Source: Cephalotus follicularis (taxonomy: Eukaryota > Streptophyta > Magnoliopsida > Oxalidales > Cephalotaceae). From it: a stretch of DNA of 64,000 bases. A program made the position numbers and the translations under genes. Of this stretch, positions 42,011 to 52,437 are shown in pieces; the stretch's first letter is position 1, and each line of letters opens with the position of its first letter. The notes under the pieces are model-generated. The model was not told where the DNA came from. It saw only the letters and a list, made by a program, of their open reading frames with translations, and did no database searches. The stretch covers positions 62,001 through 126,000 of the forward strand of contig BDDD01001957.1 in NCBI GenBank assembly GCA_001972305.1. Reading direction: 5' to 3'.

Positions 42011-44782
42011 TGTAATACCCTATTTATTCGTATGCATGTTTTACGAACTTTAATCTGTTTGTTTTTGGGCTTTTTATTTTCTTTTGTTATGAAGTCCGTT
42101 TGCCCTATTTTGGGCCTATGTCTTTTGGGCTGACTGATACCAGCCTGTACTTTGGGTATGATGGTATATGTTTATGTTTTGGAAAGGTTATGTTTTTGGG
42201 CTCTGCTTATGTATTCCTTTTTATTTAATCAAATTTCATAATTTCTATTTCATCATTTTAAAAATTCTATTTAATACCAAATTATTTATTAAAACCAAAA
42301 TTTTCCTTTCCTTTTCTTCTTTCCTTCTTTTTCTCTCCCTCTCCCGTAACTCTCTCTTTCCCTTATCTCTTCACACGGTTTCACCATCTCTTTCCTTATC
42401 CTTCTCCTAAAAATCCTCCAATCTTCCTTATCTATCATATTATGTCTCCTTTATTCCTTATCCTAGCCAAAAAAAATCTCTCTCCCTTCTGTTTAAGTAA
42501 TCCAGAATTCATTGCTATATTTCCATCTTTGTACCTCTCATTCCTGGTCATTGCCGCATTTCCTAACTGGGAATTTCTTTGTGTTCTTGGTACGTGGCTT
42601 CATCAAAAATCAGGTTTGTGTTTTATTGTTACAGCCCTTTGATTGTTCTGTTTTTGTTATACACACATTTGGCAAACTTTGAAACCATGTATTCTTTTTC
42701 TTTTGTTCCTGTTGATCATTTGTTTAAGTCTGGAAAATCGTTATGTTAGTACAACATTTGTGTGTCAACATTATAGGTTAGTTAATTCGTTCCTTACTGT
42801 GATGGTTTTTGCTACATTGTTATGAATTCGGCTTTGTATACATATATGCTGTCAGAGTTTGTTTCCTATCATGATGTGTTTTGTCATGGTTTATGAACCT
42901 GTCAGCATGTTTTAGGCATCATAGACATATTGCATACAGGTTTTGGTATCTGTTAATGAAAATGGACAGAAAAAAATTTGATTAAAATATGTATGCATAT
43001 ATTTAGAAATCACTCCTTTTTCCTTTGAGTTAGCCACTGATCACATGGTTGTGTTAATTTTGTGTTTTTCTATTGTCTAAACATCATATAATGTCTTATG
43101 TAAATGTTCATAGGCCTCTGGTATAGGGTTATTCAAGCTTGACAAGTTTCTGCATAAAAATTATTAAGTTTCTGCTATTCTATCGTCCAGAACAGCCGGC
43201 TGTTCTTATGGACAGTCGGCAGCCATATGTTGAGTAGTCGGCTGTCTTATGAATCAGTCGACTACTTTGTCTTGCACAGCCGACTGGACCTTTGTCACAG
43301 TCGACTGGCTGCATTCCAGTTTGTGTAGTCGGTTGGCCTTGTTAGATAGTCGACTGCAAAGCTTCCAACAGTCGGCTTGAGCTCTGTAACAGACAGCTGG
43401 TTTTTCCAAAAAAAATTCTGTTTTCAATTTTCTCTGGTCCGTTTGCATTTCTTATTTGATTGAGGTCTGTCCTAAACACTGTAATAATTCTGTTTTATGC
43501 CCACAATGATTTCGGATCCTTATATGGATCGTTTTTGTGTCTTTTAGATTTTTGGGCTACGAACACCAGTTAGAATTTATTAGTCTTTTCACAAGTTATT
43601 TTCCTGTGAGCGCATAAGGTACAAATATTCTGCTCATTGGCACTCTTTTCGATAAATTCAGTTTGTTTTTATGATATGTTCCTTCGCTTTTATGAACTCG
43701 ATTATGTTTTGTGATTTTGATATGATTTTGAAAATAAAGTCGGTTTCGACATTTTGTGAATTGAATGTTCCTGACTTTATACTTATGCTATGATAGGTAA
43801 TGAACTATGTTATGATCACCTCTTTATGGTGGAAATAAATGAGTTGATGTTCCGATTATGAAGTGTATGTTATGATATCGTTATTAACGATTTTGAATAT
43901 GTTTTGAAAAAGGCATGTTTGTGTGATAAATCAATGTTTTCAAAATGATAAAATACTGAGTATTCGTAGGCCTTGCACGGGGACGTGACACTTCCGTAGG
44001 AGTGTAATTATTCTACGACGTCTCTTTATGTTATGAATAAATCCCACGAGGTGGATTTATGGATCCAATATGTATGATAGAGGCGTATGAATCGATTCTA
44101 GTATATGGCATACGTGTGGAGATATGCAATGTGTGATACGATATGATATGAGAATTTACTTGTGTAGTGCCGCACACTGCAATTCTACTGGGCATGTGGA
44201 ATGAGCACCTCCCTTGCCATCTAGGTTTTTTTATACATGATATGTTGTGTGACTCAGTATGAAATTTATGTTTTCGTGTATGATTCAAAAGTTGTGGATT
44301 TGACTTCAAAGAATGTTTAAACTAATTTACTGCTTAAGATTTCTGTTTCGAGATAACTTTTGAAATCTTACTGCTTTTAAATTATCGTTCACAGTTTTAC
44401 ATTCTTTGTTCATACTGAGATTTGCTCAGCCGCATTTTTATTTCCATGCGGTAGGTTATCAGGAGCACCGGGGGAAAGTGTGATTGAGAGATGTCCACCA
44501 TATGTCAAGGATCCTCTAGGGGTGTGATCCTACTATGATTTTTGATAAAACTAGTCCTTGAACAATGAGTTATTTAATAATTTATGTTTTTCAGCATTTG
44601 ACCTTTGGAACATGTTTAAGTTTTAGATTATGTTAAGTTTCAGTAATGGTTTCAGATATTTCTATGTTATGACCATCACGTGTTTTGATAATAAAGTTAT
44701 GCATATGTTCAGTTGAGTTATGTTATGTTAAGTTCAGTTAAGTTATGACCTGTAATGGCTCCCGTCGTTCGGGGGTGTTACA
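42011..44782 (+). mobile_element. 5' LTR of element F (2772 bp)
   Basis: TGTAATACCC start, GGGGGTGTTACA end. It contains an AT-rich first part, CT-rich sequence near 42310-42440, the CAGTCGGCTG array at 43193-43399, the block shared with B's LTR near 43970-44030 (shorter here than in the 3' LTR), and a CCGCAT/ATGCGG inverted pair at 44430-44451. No gene. Confidence 0.92.
43193..43399. repeat. CAGTCGGCTG array in F 5' LTR, 10 units
   Basis: Units begin at 43193, 43213, 43235, 43255, 43277, 43298, 43326, 43347, 43369 and 43390. Steps are 20, 22, 20, 22, 21, 28, 21, 22 and 21. Forms: CAGCCGGCTG, CAGTCGGCAG, TAGTCGGCTG, CAGTCGACTA, CAGCCGACTG, CAGTCGACTG, TAGTCGGTTG, TAGTCGACTG, CAGTCGGCTT and CAGACAGCTG. 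The filler is unrelated between units. Confidence 0.95.
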
Positions 44783-44786
44783 GTTA

Positions 44787-44797
44787 TGGTATCAAGG
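44787..44797 (+). promoter_or_regulatory. Primer-binding site of element F (decayed)
   Basis: TGGTATCAAGG four bases after the LTR; the usual form is TGGTATCAGAG. Reduced match to the tRNA fits an inactive copy. Confidence 0.8.
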
Positions 44798-44952
44798 ATA
44801 TAGGTTTTGTTTCCTTAGAAGACCTAACTAGGTTTGACTTGTGAGATTGGGTAGACTGTGGGTTAGGCTATTTCAATATGGTCTTTTCGATATGTCTTTT
44901 GTTTTTGTTTTTGTTTGCTTTCGATATTTTATGTTCTGATATCTTTTCGTAG

Positions 44953-46030
44953 ATGGTACGTACAAGGAACGCTTCTCAAAGAACTGCCCCAGCTAAGGCT
45001 CGAGAAGTTAGTTACTCAGGAGGTACGTCGTGTAATGGATCAGCAGAATCTTGGACAAGGCCGTAGGGAGCAAGTTGCTGAAGATGATGCACCGACTAAT
45101 GTTCAGTTAGGTGGGGAAACTGGGGACAGGACTGATGCTCCTGTTTATATCTGGCTTGAGCGGTTCCAGAAACAGAGGCCGCAGTCCTTCATCTCAGCCG
45201 TGACTCCTGTGGAAGCTGAGCATTGGATTGAGCATATGGATAAGATCTTTGATTTGCTAGGATGTGGTGACGAGCAGAAGGTCAGGTTGGCTGCTTACAA
45301 GCTTGAAGGTGATGCTCATAAATAGTTGAAGACTTTGGGATTGGCTAAAGGTGGAGATTACATCGATGCTTTAACTTGGTCAGAGTTTTATGAAGTCTTC
45401 TATCAGCAGTATTTTCCCACTGCTGATAAGGAGGCCTATGCAAGGGAGTTTTTTAATACAAGACAGAAGGATGGAGAATCTGTTACGGAATTTCTGACCC
45501 GTTTCACTAGGCTTGCTGGTTTTCCCGGGTCCGCGGTGGGAACAGCACTGGAACAAGCTGAGAAATTCAAGTGGAAGCTGCACTATCAGCTCCGAGGTAA
45601 GTTGATCAATGCTAGATTTGCTGATGTTTCCGAAGTAGCCAATGCGGTAAAGAATATAGAAATGGAAAGGTTAGGCTTCCAGGCAGCTCGGCAAGAAAAT
45701 GAAAATAAGAGGAACAGGGGAGATTCTCAAGGCAGAGTTCTGGACAGCATGGTAAAGGCAGAAATGGCAAATAGGGAAGGAAGAATGATAACCGGGGACA
45801 ACAACAGGCCAGTAATGATTAGAGGCAGACACAGGGAGCTGCATATGTTCAGATTTCCCGATGTGATACTTCCGGTAGACAACATCTGGTGGGAGTTTGA
45901 TATGAGGCAGTTGGGGCATGCTTTGTATATGGTCAGAATGGGCATTTTGTGAAGGATTGTCCTGATCCTAGAGCAAAGGATAGAAGTGGAAACAATGCAA
46001 ATTCCGGACAGCACAATGTGGGAGGTTGAG
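44953..46030 (+). pseudogene. gag: Gag of element F, broken
   Basis: The likely original ATG is at 44953 (MVRTRNASQRTAPAKARE), but a frameshift near 45005 puts the rest in the frame that holds VTQEVRRVMDQQNLGQGRRE, YIWLERFQKQRPQSFISAVT and HWIEHMDKIFDLLGCGDEQK. A TAG at about 45323-45325 replaces the Trp that follows EGDA-Q/K-R/K. The next open part (45326-45952) has the gag core end (FLTRFTRLAGFPGSAVGTAL, FKWKLHYQLRGKLINARF). The zinc knuckle region (45870-45960) is frameshifted. Residues match B's gag almost block for block. Confidence 0.9.
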
Positions 46031-46980
46031 TTTTTGCTATCACGACACAGTAGGCTACTAATGCACCAGGTACTGTTTCTGGATTTATTTCCGTTGGTAA
46101 CCGTAGTGCTTATGTTTTATATGATACTGGATCGACCCACTCGATTGTAGTGAGGTCTTTGGTTCGGCATCTTAGTAAGTCTTCACAGTCGCTTGATCCA
46201 GCTCTGGTCCTTTCAACCCCTACAGGGACATCTGTTGTGATATCTGAGTGTTTTTATGCTTGCCCTCTTGTTTTGAATGATCAGATTCGTGATGCGGATC
46301 TTCTTCCTATTGATATGTATGACTTTGGTATGATTCAGGGTATGAATTGGTTGGCTCGCCGTTGAACTACAATTGATTGTCACGCTCGAAGGATTCTGTT
46401 TGGGGATGCAGATAAGCCTTATTTTATTTATCACGGTTCATAGCCAAGAAAAGAAGTTAAAGTTGTTTCTGCTTTGAAAGCTCAGAAGTTGGTGGCTAAG
46501 GGCGCTGAAGGTTTCTTAGCTGTTGTGAAAGACGTCTCTAAGGTTGAGCCTCGCCTTGAAGACTATCCTGTGGTTCGAGAGTTTGCAGATGTGATTCCGG
46601 AGGACTTGCCGGGGTTGCCACCGCAATAGGAAGTGGAGTTTACCATCGAGCTCATTCCTGGGGCGACGCCTATATCTAAAGCACCTTATAGGATGGCACC
46701 ACTTGAGTTGCAAGAGCTGAAAGAATAGTTGCAGGAGCTGTTGGATCGGGGTTTCATCTGACCTACTGTTTCGCCAGGGGGTGCTCCTGTTCTTTTTGTG
46801 AAAAAGAAGGATAGTTCTATAAGGCTAAGTATATACTACAGAGAGTTGAATCATATTACTGTTCGAACAAATACCCTCTACCTCGGATTGATTATTTATT
46901 TGATCAACTCCAAGGTGCTCGGTATTTTTCTAAAATTGATCTGAGATCTGGATATCATCAACTTCGGATAAAGGACGAGA
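46031..46980 (+). pseudogene. pol: Protease and RT start of element F
   Basis: The protease active site LYDTGSTHSI begins at about 46117 and is followed by MIQGMNWLARR, where G of the usual ILGMDWL region has changed; TGA after it (about 46363). The RT start continues with [34 protein letters not shown], then TAGs (near 46627, 46726) and a TGA replacing Arg in FI-RP (46759). DYRELNHIT and frameshifts follow. Confidence 0.85.
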
Positions 46981-47916
46981 TGTGCCTAAGACTGATTTCC
47001 GTACTCGGTATGGACATTATGAGTTTCTGGTGATGTCGTTCGGACCTACGAATGCACCTGCAGTCTTCATGGACTTAATGAATCAAGTATTTCATGAGTT
47101 TTTGGATCGGTTTGTAATTGTGTTTATAGATGATATCCTTGTGTATTCCACGTTGAAGGAGGAACATGAAGAACAGCTTCATATCAACTATACGCAAAGT
47201 TTTTGAAATGCGAATTTTGGTTGGAACAGGTGGCATTTTTGGGTTATGTGGTTACGGCGGAAGGTATTAGTTTTGATCCTGCTAAAGTTGAGGCTAGTAC
47301 TAAATGGCCTAGACCTACCACAGTGACGGAGGTTAGGAGCTTTTTGGGTTTGGCTGGATACTATTGGCGATTTGTGGAAGGCTTTTCCTCCATAGCCTTA
47401 CTACTAACTCAGCTTATGAGGAAGGGAGCTAAGTTTGAGTGGAATAAAGAACGAGAAGCAAGTTTTGAGAAACTGAAGAATGGTCTTGTGTTAGTACCGA
47501 TTCTTCGTTTACCGTCTGGGTCGGGTGGATACCAGATTTACAGTGATGCTTCTAAGAAGGGTTTAGGGTATGTCTTAATGCAGCACGGTCATGTGATAGC
47601 TTATGATTTGAGACAGTTGAAGCCTTCTGAAGTGAACTATCCTACACATGATCTTGAGTTAGCAGTAGTTGTGTTTGCGTTGAAGATCTGGAGGCACTGT
47701 TTGTACAGAGAAACTTGTGACGTCTTCACCGATCATAAGAGTCTCAAGTACATCTTCACGCAGAAAGAGTTGAACATGCATCAGAGGCGATGGTTGGAAC
47801 TCCTGAAGGATTATGATTTGAATATTCGGTACCACCCTGGTAAGGCAAATGTGGTAGCTGATGCTCTACGTAAAAAGAGTTCTTGGAGTGTAGCCACTTT
47901 GCTTACTCAACCGTAG
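46981..47916 (+). pseudogene. pol: RT palm and RNase H of element F
   Basis: 46982-47206 encodes [35 protein letters not shown] and the intact [10 protein letters not shown] deletion follows LHINY, removing the linker before AKFLKCEFW. 47203-47916 is open through the thumb ([33 protein letters not shown]) and RNase H ([71 protein letters not shown]). Here the segment triplicated in B is single, which confirms B's copy as a rearrangement. Confidence 0.9.
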
Positions 47917-48967
47917 TTGATAGCTGATATGGAGCGGTTGGATTTGAATCTGTATGTTCGGGGTTCTTGACGTTATGCTGCTGCAATGAATGTAGAGCCT
48001 ACTCTTATATCTCAGATTAAGACAACTCAGAGTGATGATGGTGAGATTTGGGCCTTAGTCTAGAATGTTGAAACGGGTAAGCAATCAAAGTTTCATGTGG
48101 ATGAGCATGGTGTGATATGGTTGGGTAGTCGGTTGTGTGTTTCGGTAGATTCTTCTACCAAAAATGATGTTTTGTCAGAGGCACACAGTTCTCCATTTTC
48201 TATACATCCGGGTTCTACAAAAAATGTATAGAGAATTGAAGAAAAACTTCTGGTGGAATGGAATGAAGAGGGATGTAGCGGAGTTCGTTGGGAGGTGTTT
48301 GGTCTGTCAGTAGGTAAAGATTGATCACCAGCGTGCTAGTGGGTTCTTACAGCCCTTGGAGGTTCCAGTTTGGAAATGGGAGAGCATTTCGATGGACTTT
48401 GTTAGAGGTTTGCCAAAGAATTTCAGGAGGAAAGATGTTATTTGGGTAGTGGTGGATCGATTGACTAAATCGGCTCACTTTCTGGCTATCCAAGAGGACT
48501 TCTCTATGGATCGTTTGGCAGAGGTGTTTCAGCATAAGATAGTGAGACTCCATGGGACTCCAGTATCCATTGTTTCGGATAGGAATCCCCGTTTCACTTC
48601 GCGGTTTTGGAAAGGGTTCAAGAAGGCATGGTGTACGAGGTTCAGTTATAGTACAGCTTTCCATCCACAGACAGATGGGAAGACTGAGAGGACCATCCAG
48701 ACCTTAGAGGATATGGTGAGGTCTTATGCTTTGGAGTGGACTGGGAAGTGGGACAAGTATTTGAGCTTAGCGGAGTTTGCCTACAATAATAGTTGGCACG
48801 CTAGTATCCGTATGGCTCCGTTTGAAGCTCTATGTGGGAGGAAATGTAGAGCTCTGACATGTTGGGATGAGGTTGGAGAACGAGTTATTGAGGGACTTGA
48901 GCTAGTGCAGATCACTACTGAAAAAGTGGCAATAGCAAGGCAGAGATTGAAGGCAGGTCAATCTTGA
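47917..48967 (+). pseudogene. pol: Integrase of element F
   Basis: The N-terminal zinc part (47917-48355) has TAG/TGA stops but shows FWWNGMKRDVAEFVGRC and LVCQ. The catalytic core 48356-48967 is open: ISMDFVRGLPKNFRRKDVIW (first Asp), VSIVSDRNPRFTSRFW (second Asp), HPQTDGKTERTIQTLEDM (Glu). So the DDE triad is intact. A TGA at about 48965 replaces a codon in [10 protein letters not shown]. Confidence 0.9.
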
Positions 48968-49432
48968 CAGAAGAGTTATGCGGATAGACATCGGAGGGAC
49001 TTGAAGTTCAAACTAGGTGAACATGTGTTCTTGAAAGTTTCACATTGGAAAGGAGTCCGACCTTTTGGGCTGAAAGGAAAGTTGAGTCCACGGTTTATAG
49101 GACCCTTCAAAGTTCTGGGAAAGGTGGGCGCAGTTTCGTATCGGTTAGCTTTGCCTCCGCAGTTAGCACACGTCCATAAAGTGTTCCACGTGTCTTTGTT
49201 GAGGGGTTACCAGTATCATCCCCTGCATGTGGTCCACTATCCTCTGGATAGTATTCGGGAGGACCTATCTTGTGACGAGGAGGCAGAGGCCATTCTGGAT
49301 AGACAGGAGCGGGTTAAACATAGCAAGACTGTTCCTTTTGTGAGAGTTTTGTGGAGGAACCATCCCGAACATGAACCTACATGGGAGTTGGAGGATCATA
49401 TTTGGGAGCAATACCCTCACTTGTTTGCTTAA
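48968..49432 (+). pseudogene. pol: Integrase C-terminus and chromodomain-like tail of element F
   Basis: Open from 49001: [58 protein letters not shown], then [20 protein letters not shown] and [19 protein letters not shown]. The tail has the spacing of the chromodomain-like modules of plant chromoviruses, and it matches B's end. It is in frame with the integrase core except for the TGA between them. Confidence 0.88.
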
Positions 49433-49461
49433 GGTATGTTTATGATTTCGGGACGAAATCC

Positions 49462-49479
49462 TTTTAGGGGGGGGGTGGA
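49462..49479 (+). promoter_or_regulatory. Polypurine tract of element F
   Basis: TTTTAGGGGGGGGGTGGA directly before the LTR start TGTCATACC, preceded by TTTCGGGACGAAATCC. Confidence 0.88.
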
Positions 49480-52297
49480 TGTCATACCTTATTTATTCAT
49501 ATGCATGTTTTAGGAACTTTAATCTATTTGTTTTCGGGCTTTTTATTTTGTTTTGTTATGAAATCCATTTGCCCTGTTTTGGGACTATGTGTTTTGGGCT
49601 GACTGATACCAGCCTGAACTTTGGCTATGATGGTATATGTTTAGGTTTTGGAAAGGTTATGTTTTTGGGCTATGTTTATGTCTTTCTTTTTATTTAATCA
49701 AATATCATAATTTCTATTTTATCATTTTAAAAATTCTATTTAATACCAAATTATTTATTAAAACCAAAATGTTCATTTTCTTTTCTTCTTTCCTTCTTTT
49801 TCTCTCCCTCTCCCGTAACGCTCTCTTTCCCTTAACTCGTCACACGGTTTCACCACTCTTTCCTTATCCTTCTCCTAAAAATCCTCCTATCTTCCTTATC
49901 TATCAGATTATGACTCCTTTATTCCTTATCCTAGCCAAAAAAATCTCCTCCCTTGTGTTTAAGTAAGCCAAAATTCACTACAATATTGCAATCTTTGTAT
50001 CTCTCGTTCCTGGTCATTGCCGTGTTTGCTAACTGGGAATTTCTTTGTGTTCTTGGTACGTGGCTTCATCAAAAATCAGGTTTGTGTTTTATTGTTACAG
50101 CCCTTTGATTGTCCTGTTTTGGTTATACACACCTTTGGCAAACTTTGAAACCATGTATTCTTTCTCTTTTGTTCCCGTTGATCAGCTGTTTAAGTCTGGA
50201 AAATCGTTGTGTTAGTACAACTTTTTTGTGTCACCATTACATGTTGGTTAATTCGTTCCTTACTGTGATGGTTTTTGCTACATTATTATGAATTCGGTTT
50301 TGTATGCATATAGGCTGTTAAAGTTTGTTTCCTGTAATGATGTGTTTTGTCACGGTTTATGAAGCTGTCAGCATGTTTTAGGCATCATAGACGTGTTGCG
50401 TTCTGGTTTTGGTATCTGTTAATGATAATGGACATAAAAAAATTGGATTGAAATATGTATACATATGTTTAGAAATCACTCCTTTTTCCTTTGAGTTAGC
50501 CACTAGTCACATGGTTGTGTTAATTTTGTGTTATTCAGCTGTCTAAACATCATATAATGTCTTATGTAAATGTTCATAGGCCTTTGGTTTCGAGTTATTG
50601 AAGCTTGACAAGTTTTTGCATAAAAATTGTTAAGTTTCTGCTAATCTATCACCCAGAACAGTCGGGTGTTCTTATGGACAGTCGGCTGTCATATGTTGAG
50701 TAGTCGGCTGTCTTATGAATCAGTCGATTGCTTTGTCTTGCACAGTCGTTTGGACCTCTGTCACAGTCAACTAGTTGCAGTCCAGTTTGTGTAGTCAGCT
50801 TTCCTTGTTAGATAGTCGACTGCCAAGCTTTCAACAGTCGGCTGTAGCTCTGTAACAGTCGGCTGGTTTGTCCAGAAAATTTTTGTTTTCAATTTTCTTG
50901 GTCCGTTTGCATTTCTGGTTTAATCGCGATCGATCCTAAACACTGTAATAATTCTATTTTATGCCCACAATGATTTTCAGACCCTTATATGGATGGTTTT
51001 TGTATCTTTTAGATTTTTGTGCTACGAAGATCAGTTAGAATTTATCAGTCTTTTCGTAACTTATTTTTCTGTGAGCGCGTAAGGTGCGGATATTCTGCTC
51101 TTTGGCACTCTTTTTGATAAATTCAGTTTTTTTATGATATATTCCTTCGGTTTTATGAACTCGATTATTTTTTGTGATTTTGATATGATTTTGAAAATAA
51201 AGTCAGTTTTGACATTTTGCTAATTGAATGTTCCTGACTTTATACTTATGCTATGATAGGTAATGAACTATGTTATGATCACCTCTTTATGGTGGAAATA
51301 AATGAGTTGATGTTCCGATTATGAAGTGTATGTTATGATATCGTTGTTAACGATTTTGAATATGTTTCGAAAAAAGGCATGTTTGCGTGGATTTTAAATT
51401 GATTATGATAAATCAATGTTTTCGAAATGATAAAATACTGAGTATTTGTACCCACCTACGGGGCGTACCATAGGCATGTCGTAGGCCTGGCAAGGGGACA
51501 TGACACTTCCGTAGCAGTGTGATTAGTCTACGACGTCTCTTTATGTTATGAATAAATCCCATAAGGTGGATTTATGGATCCGATATGTATGATAGAAGCG
51601 TATGAATCGATTCTAATATATGGCCTACGTGTGGAGATATGCAATGTGTGATACGATATGATATGAGAATTGACTTGTGTAGTGTCGTACACTTCAATTC
51701 TACTAGGCATGTGGAATTAGTGCCTCCCTTGCCATCTATGCGTTTTGATACATGATATGTTGTGTGACTCGGTATGAAATTTGTGTTTTCGTGTATGATT
51801 CGAAAGTTGGGGATTTGACTTCAAAGAATGTTTAAACTGATTTACTGCTTAAGATTTCTGTTCTGAGATAACTTTTTAAATCTTACTGCTTTTAAATTAT
51901 CGTTTACTGTTTTACATTCTTTATTCGTACTGAGGTTTGATCAGCCGCGTTTTTGTTTCCATGCTGCAGGATATCAGTAGCATCGGGGGAAAGTGTGATT
52001 AAGAGATGTCCACCATACGTCAAGGATCTTCTAGGAGTGTGATCCTACTATGATTTCTGATAAAACTAGTCATTGAACAATGAGTTAATTAATAGTTTAT
52101 GTTTTTCAGTATTTGACCTTTGGAACATGTTTAAGTTTTAGATTATGCTAAGTTTCAGCTATGGTTTCAGAAAATGCTACGTTATGACCATCACGTGTTT
52201 TGCTAATAAAGTTATGCATATGTTCAGTTGAGTTATGTTATGTTAAGTACTGTTAAGTTATGACCTGTAATGGCTCCCGCCGTTCGGGGGTGTTACA
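49480..52297 (+). mobile_element. 3' LTR of element F (2818 bp)
   Basis: It matches 42011-44782. It keeps a segment near 51450-51480 (CCCACCTACGGGGCGTACC) missing in the 5' copy. The motif array is at 50656-50868. It is followed by TCGCT and the remaining RNase H sequence of D2. Confidence 0.92.
50656..50868. repeat. CAGTCGGCTG array in F 3' LTR
   Basis: It is the same array as 43193-43399 with different decay: CAGTCGGGTG, CAGTCGGCTG, TAGTCGGCTG, CAGTCGATTG, CAGTCGTTTG, CAGTCAACTA, TAGTCAGCTT, TAGTCGACTG, CAGTCGGCTG and CAGTCGGCTG. Comparing the two copies shows the positions are stable while single bases drift. Confidence 0.92.
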
Positions 52298-52437
52298 TCG
52301 CTCTTGAGAGAGTTGTCACAGAGGCAAACTTAGTAGACCCACTAACCAAAGCCATGAGCAGTAAAGTACTCGAGAGATATAGAAGTACTATGGGCTTAGG
52401 CTGTAGGTTTACGTGGCTTGAGGGTGAAGTGGGAGAT
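52298..52437 (+). pseudogene. pol: Copia D2 RNase H end and polypurine tract
   Basis: It resumes after F with a VERVVTEANLVDPLTKAMS-like reading (broken at the junction) and SKVLERYRSTMGLG. GGGTGAAGTGGGAGAT (52422-52437) then precedes the LTR start. Confidence 0.85.

Larger units (their letters stand above)
42011..52297 (+). mobile_element. Gypsy (chromovirus-like) element F, complete, plus strand
   Basis: 10,287 bases: 5' LTR 42011-44782, primer site 44787, gag, protease, RT, RNase H, integrase, chromodomain-like tail ending at 49432, polypurine tract, 3' LTR 49480-52297. It is closely related to B in all genes and in LTR blocks. LTR divergence over the first 172 bases is about 15 differences by eye, so it is old. 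All genes are damaged, but the integrase core and tail are each still long open stretches. Confidence 0.93.

Noticed and set aside
42168-42825. Hydrophobic frames in F's LTR (also 49637-50291) that could look like membrane proteins
   Set aside because: TTT/CTT-rich LTR DNA translated by chance; present in both LTRs with indels that break the frames.
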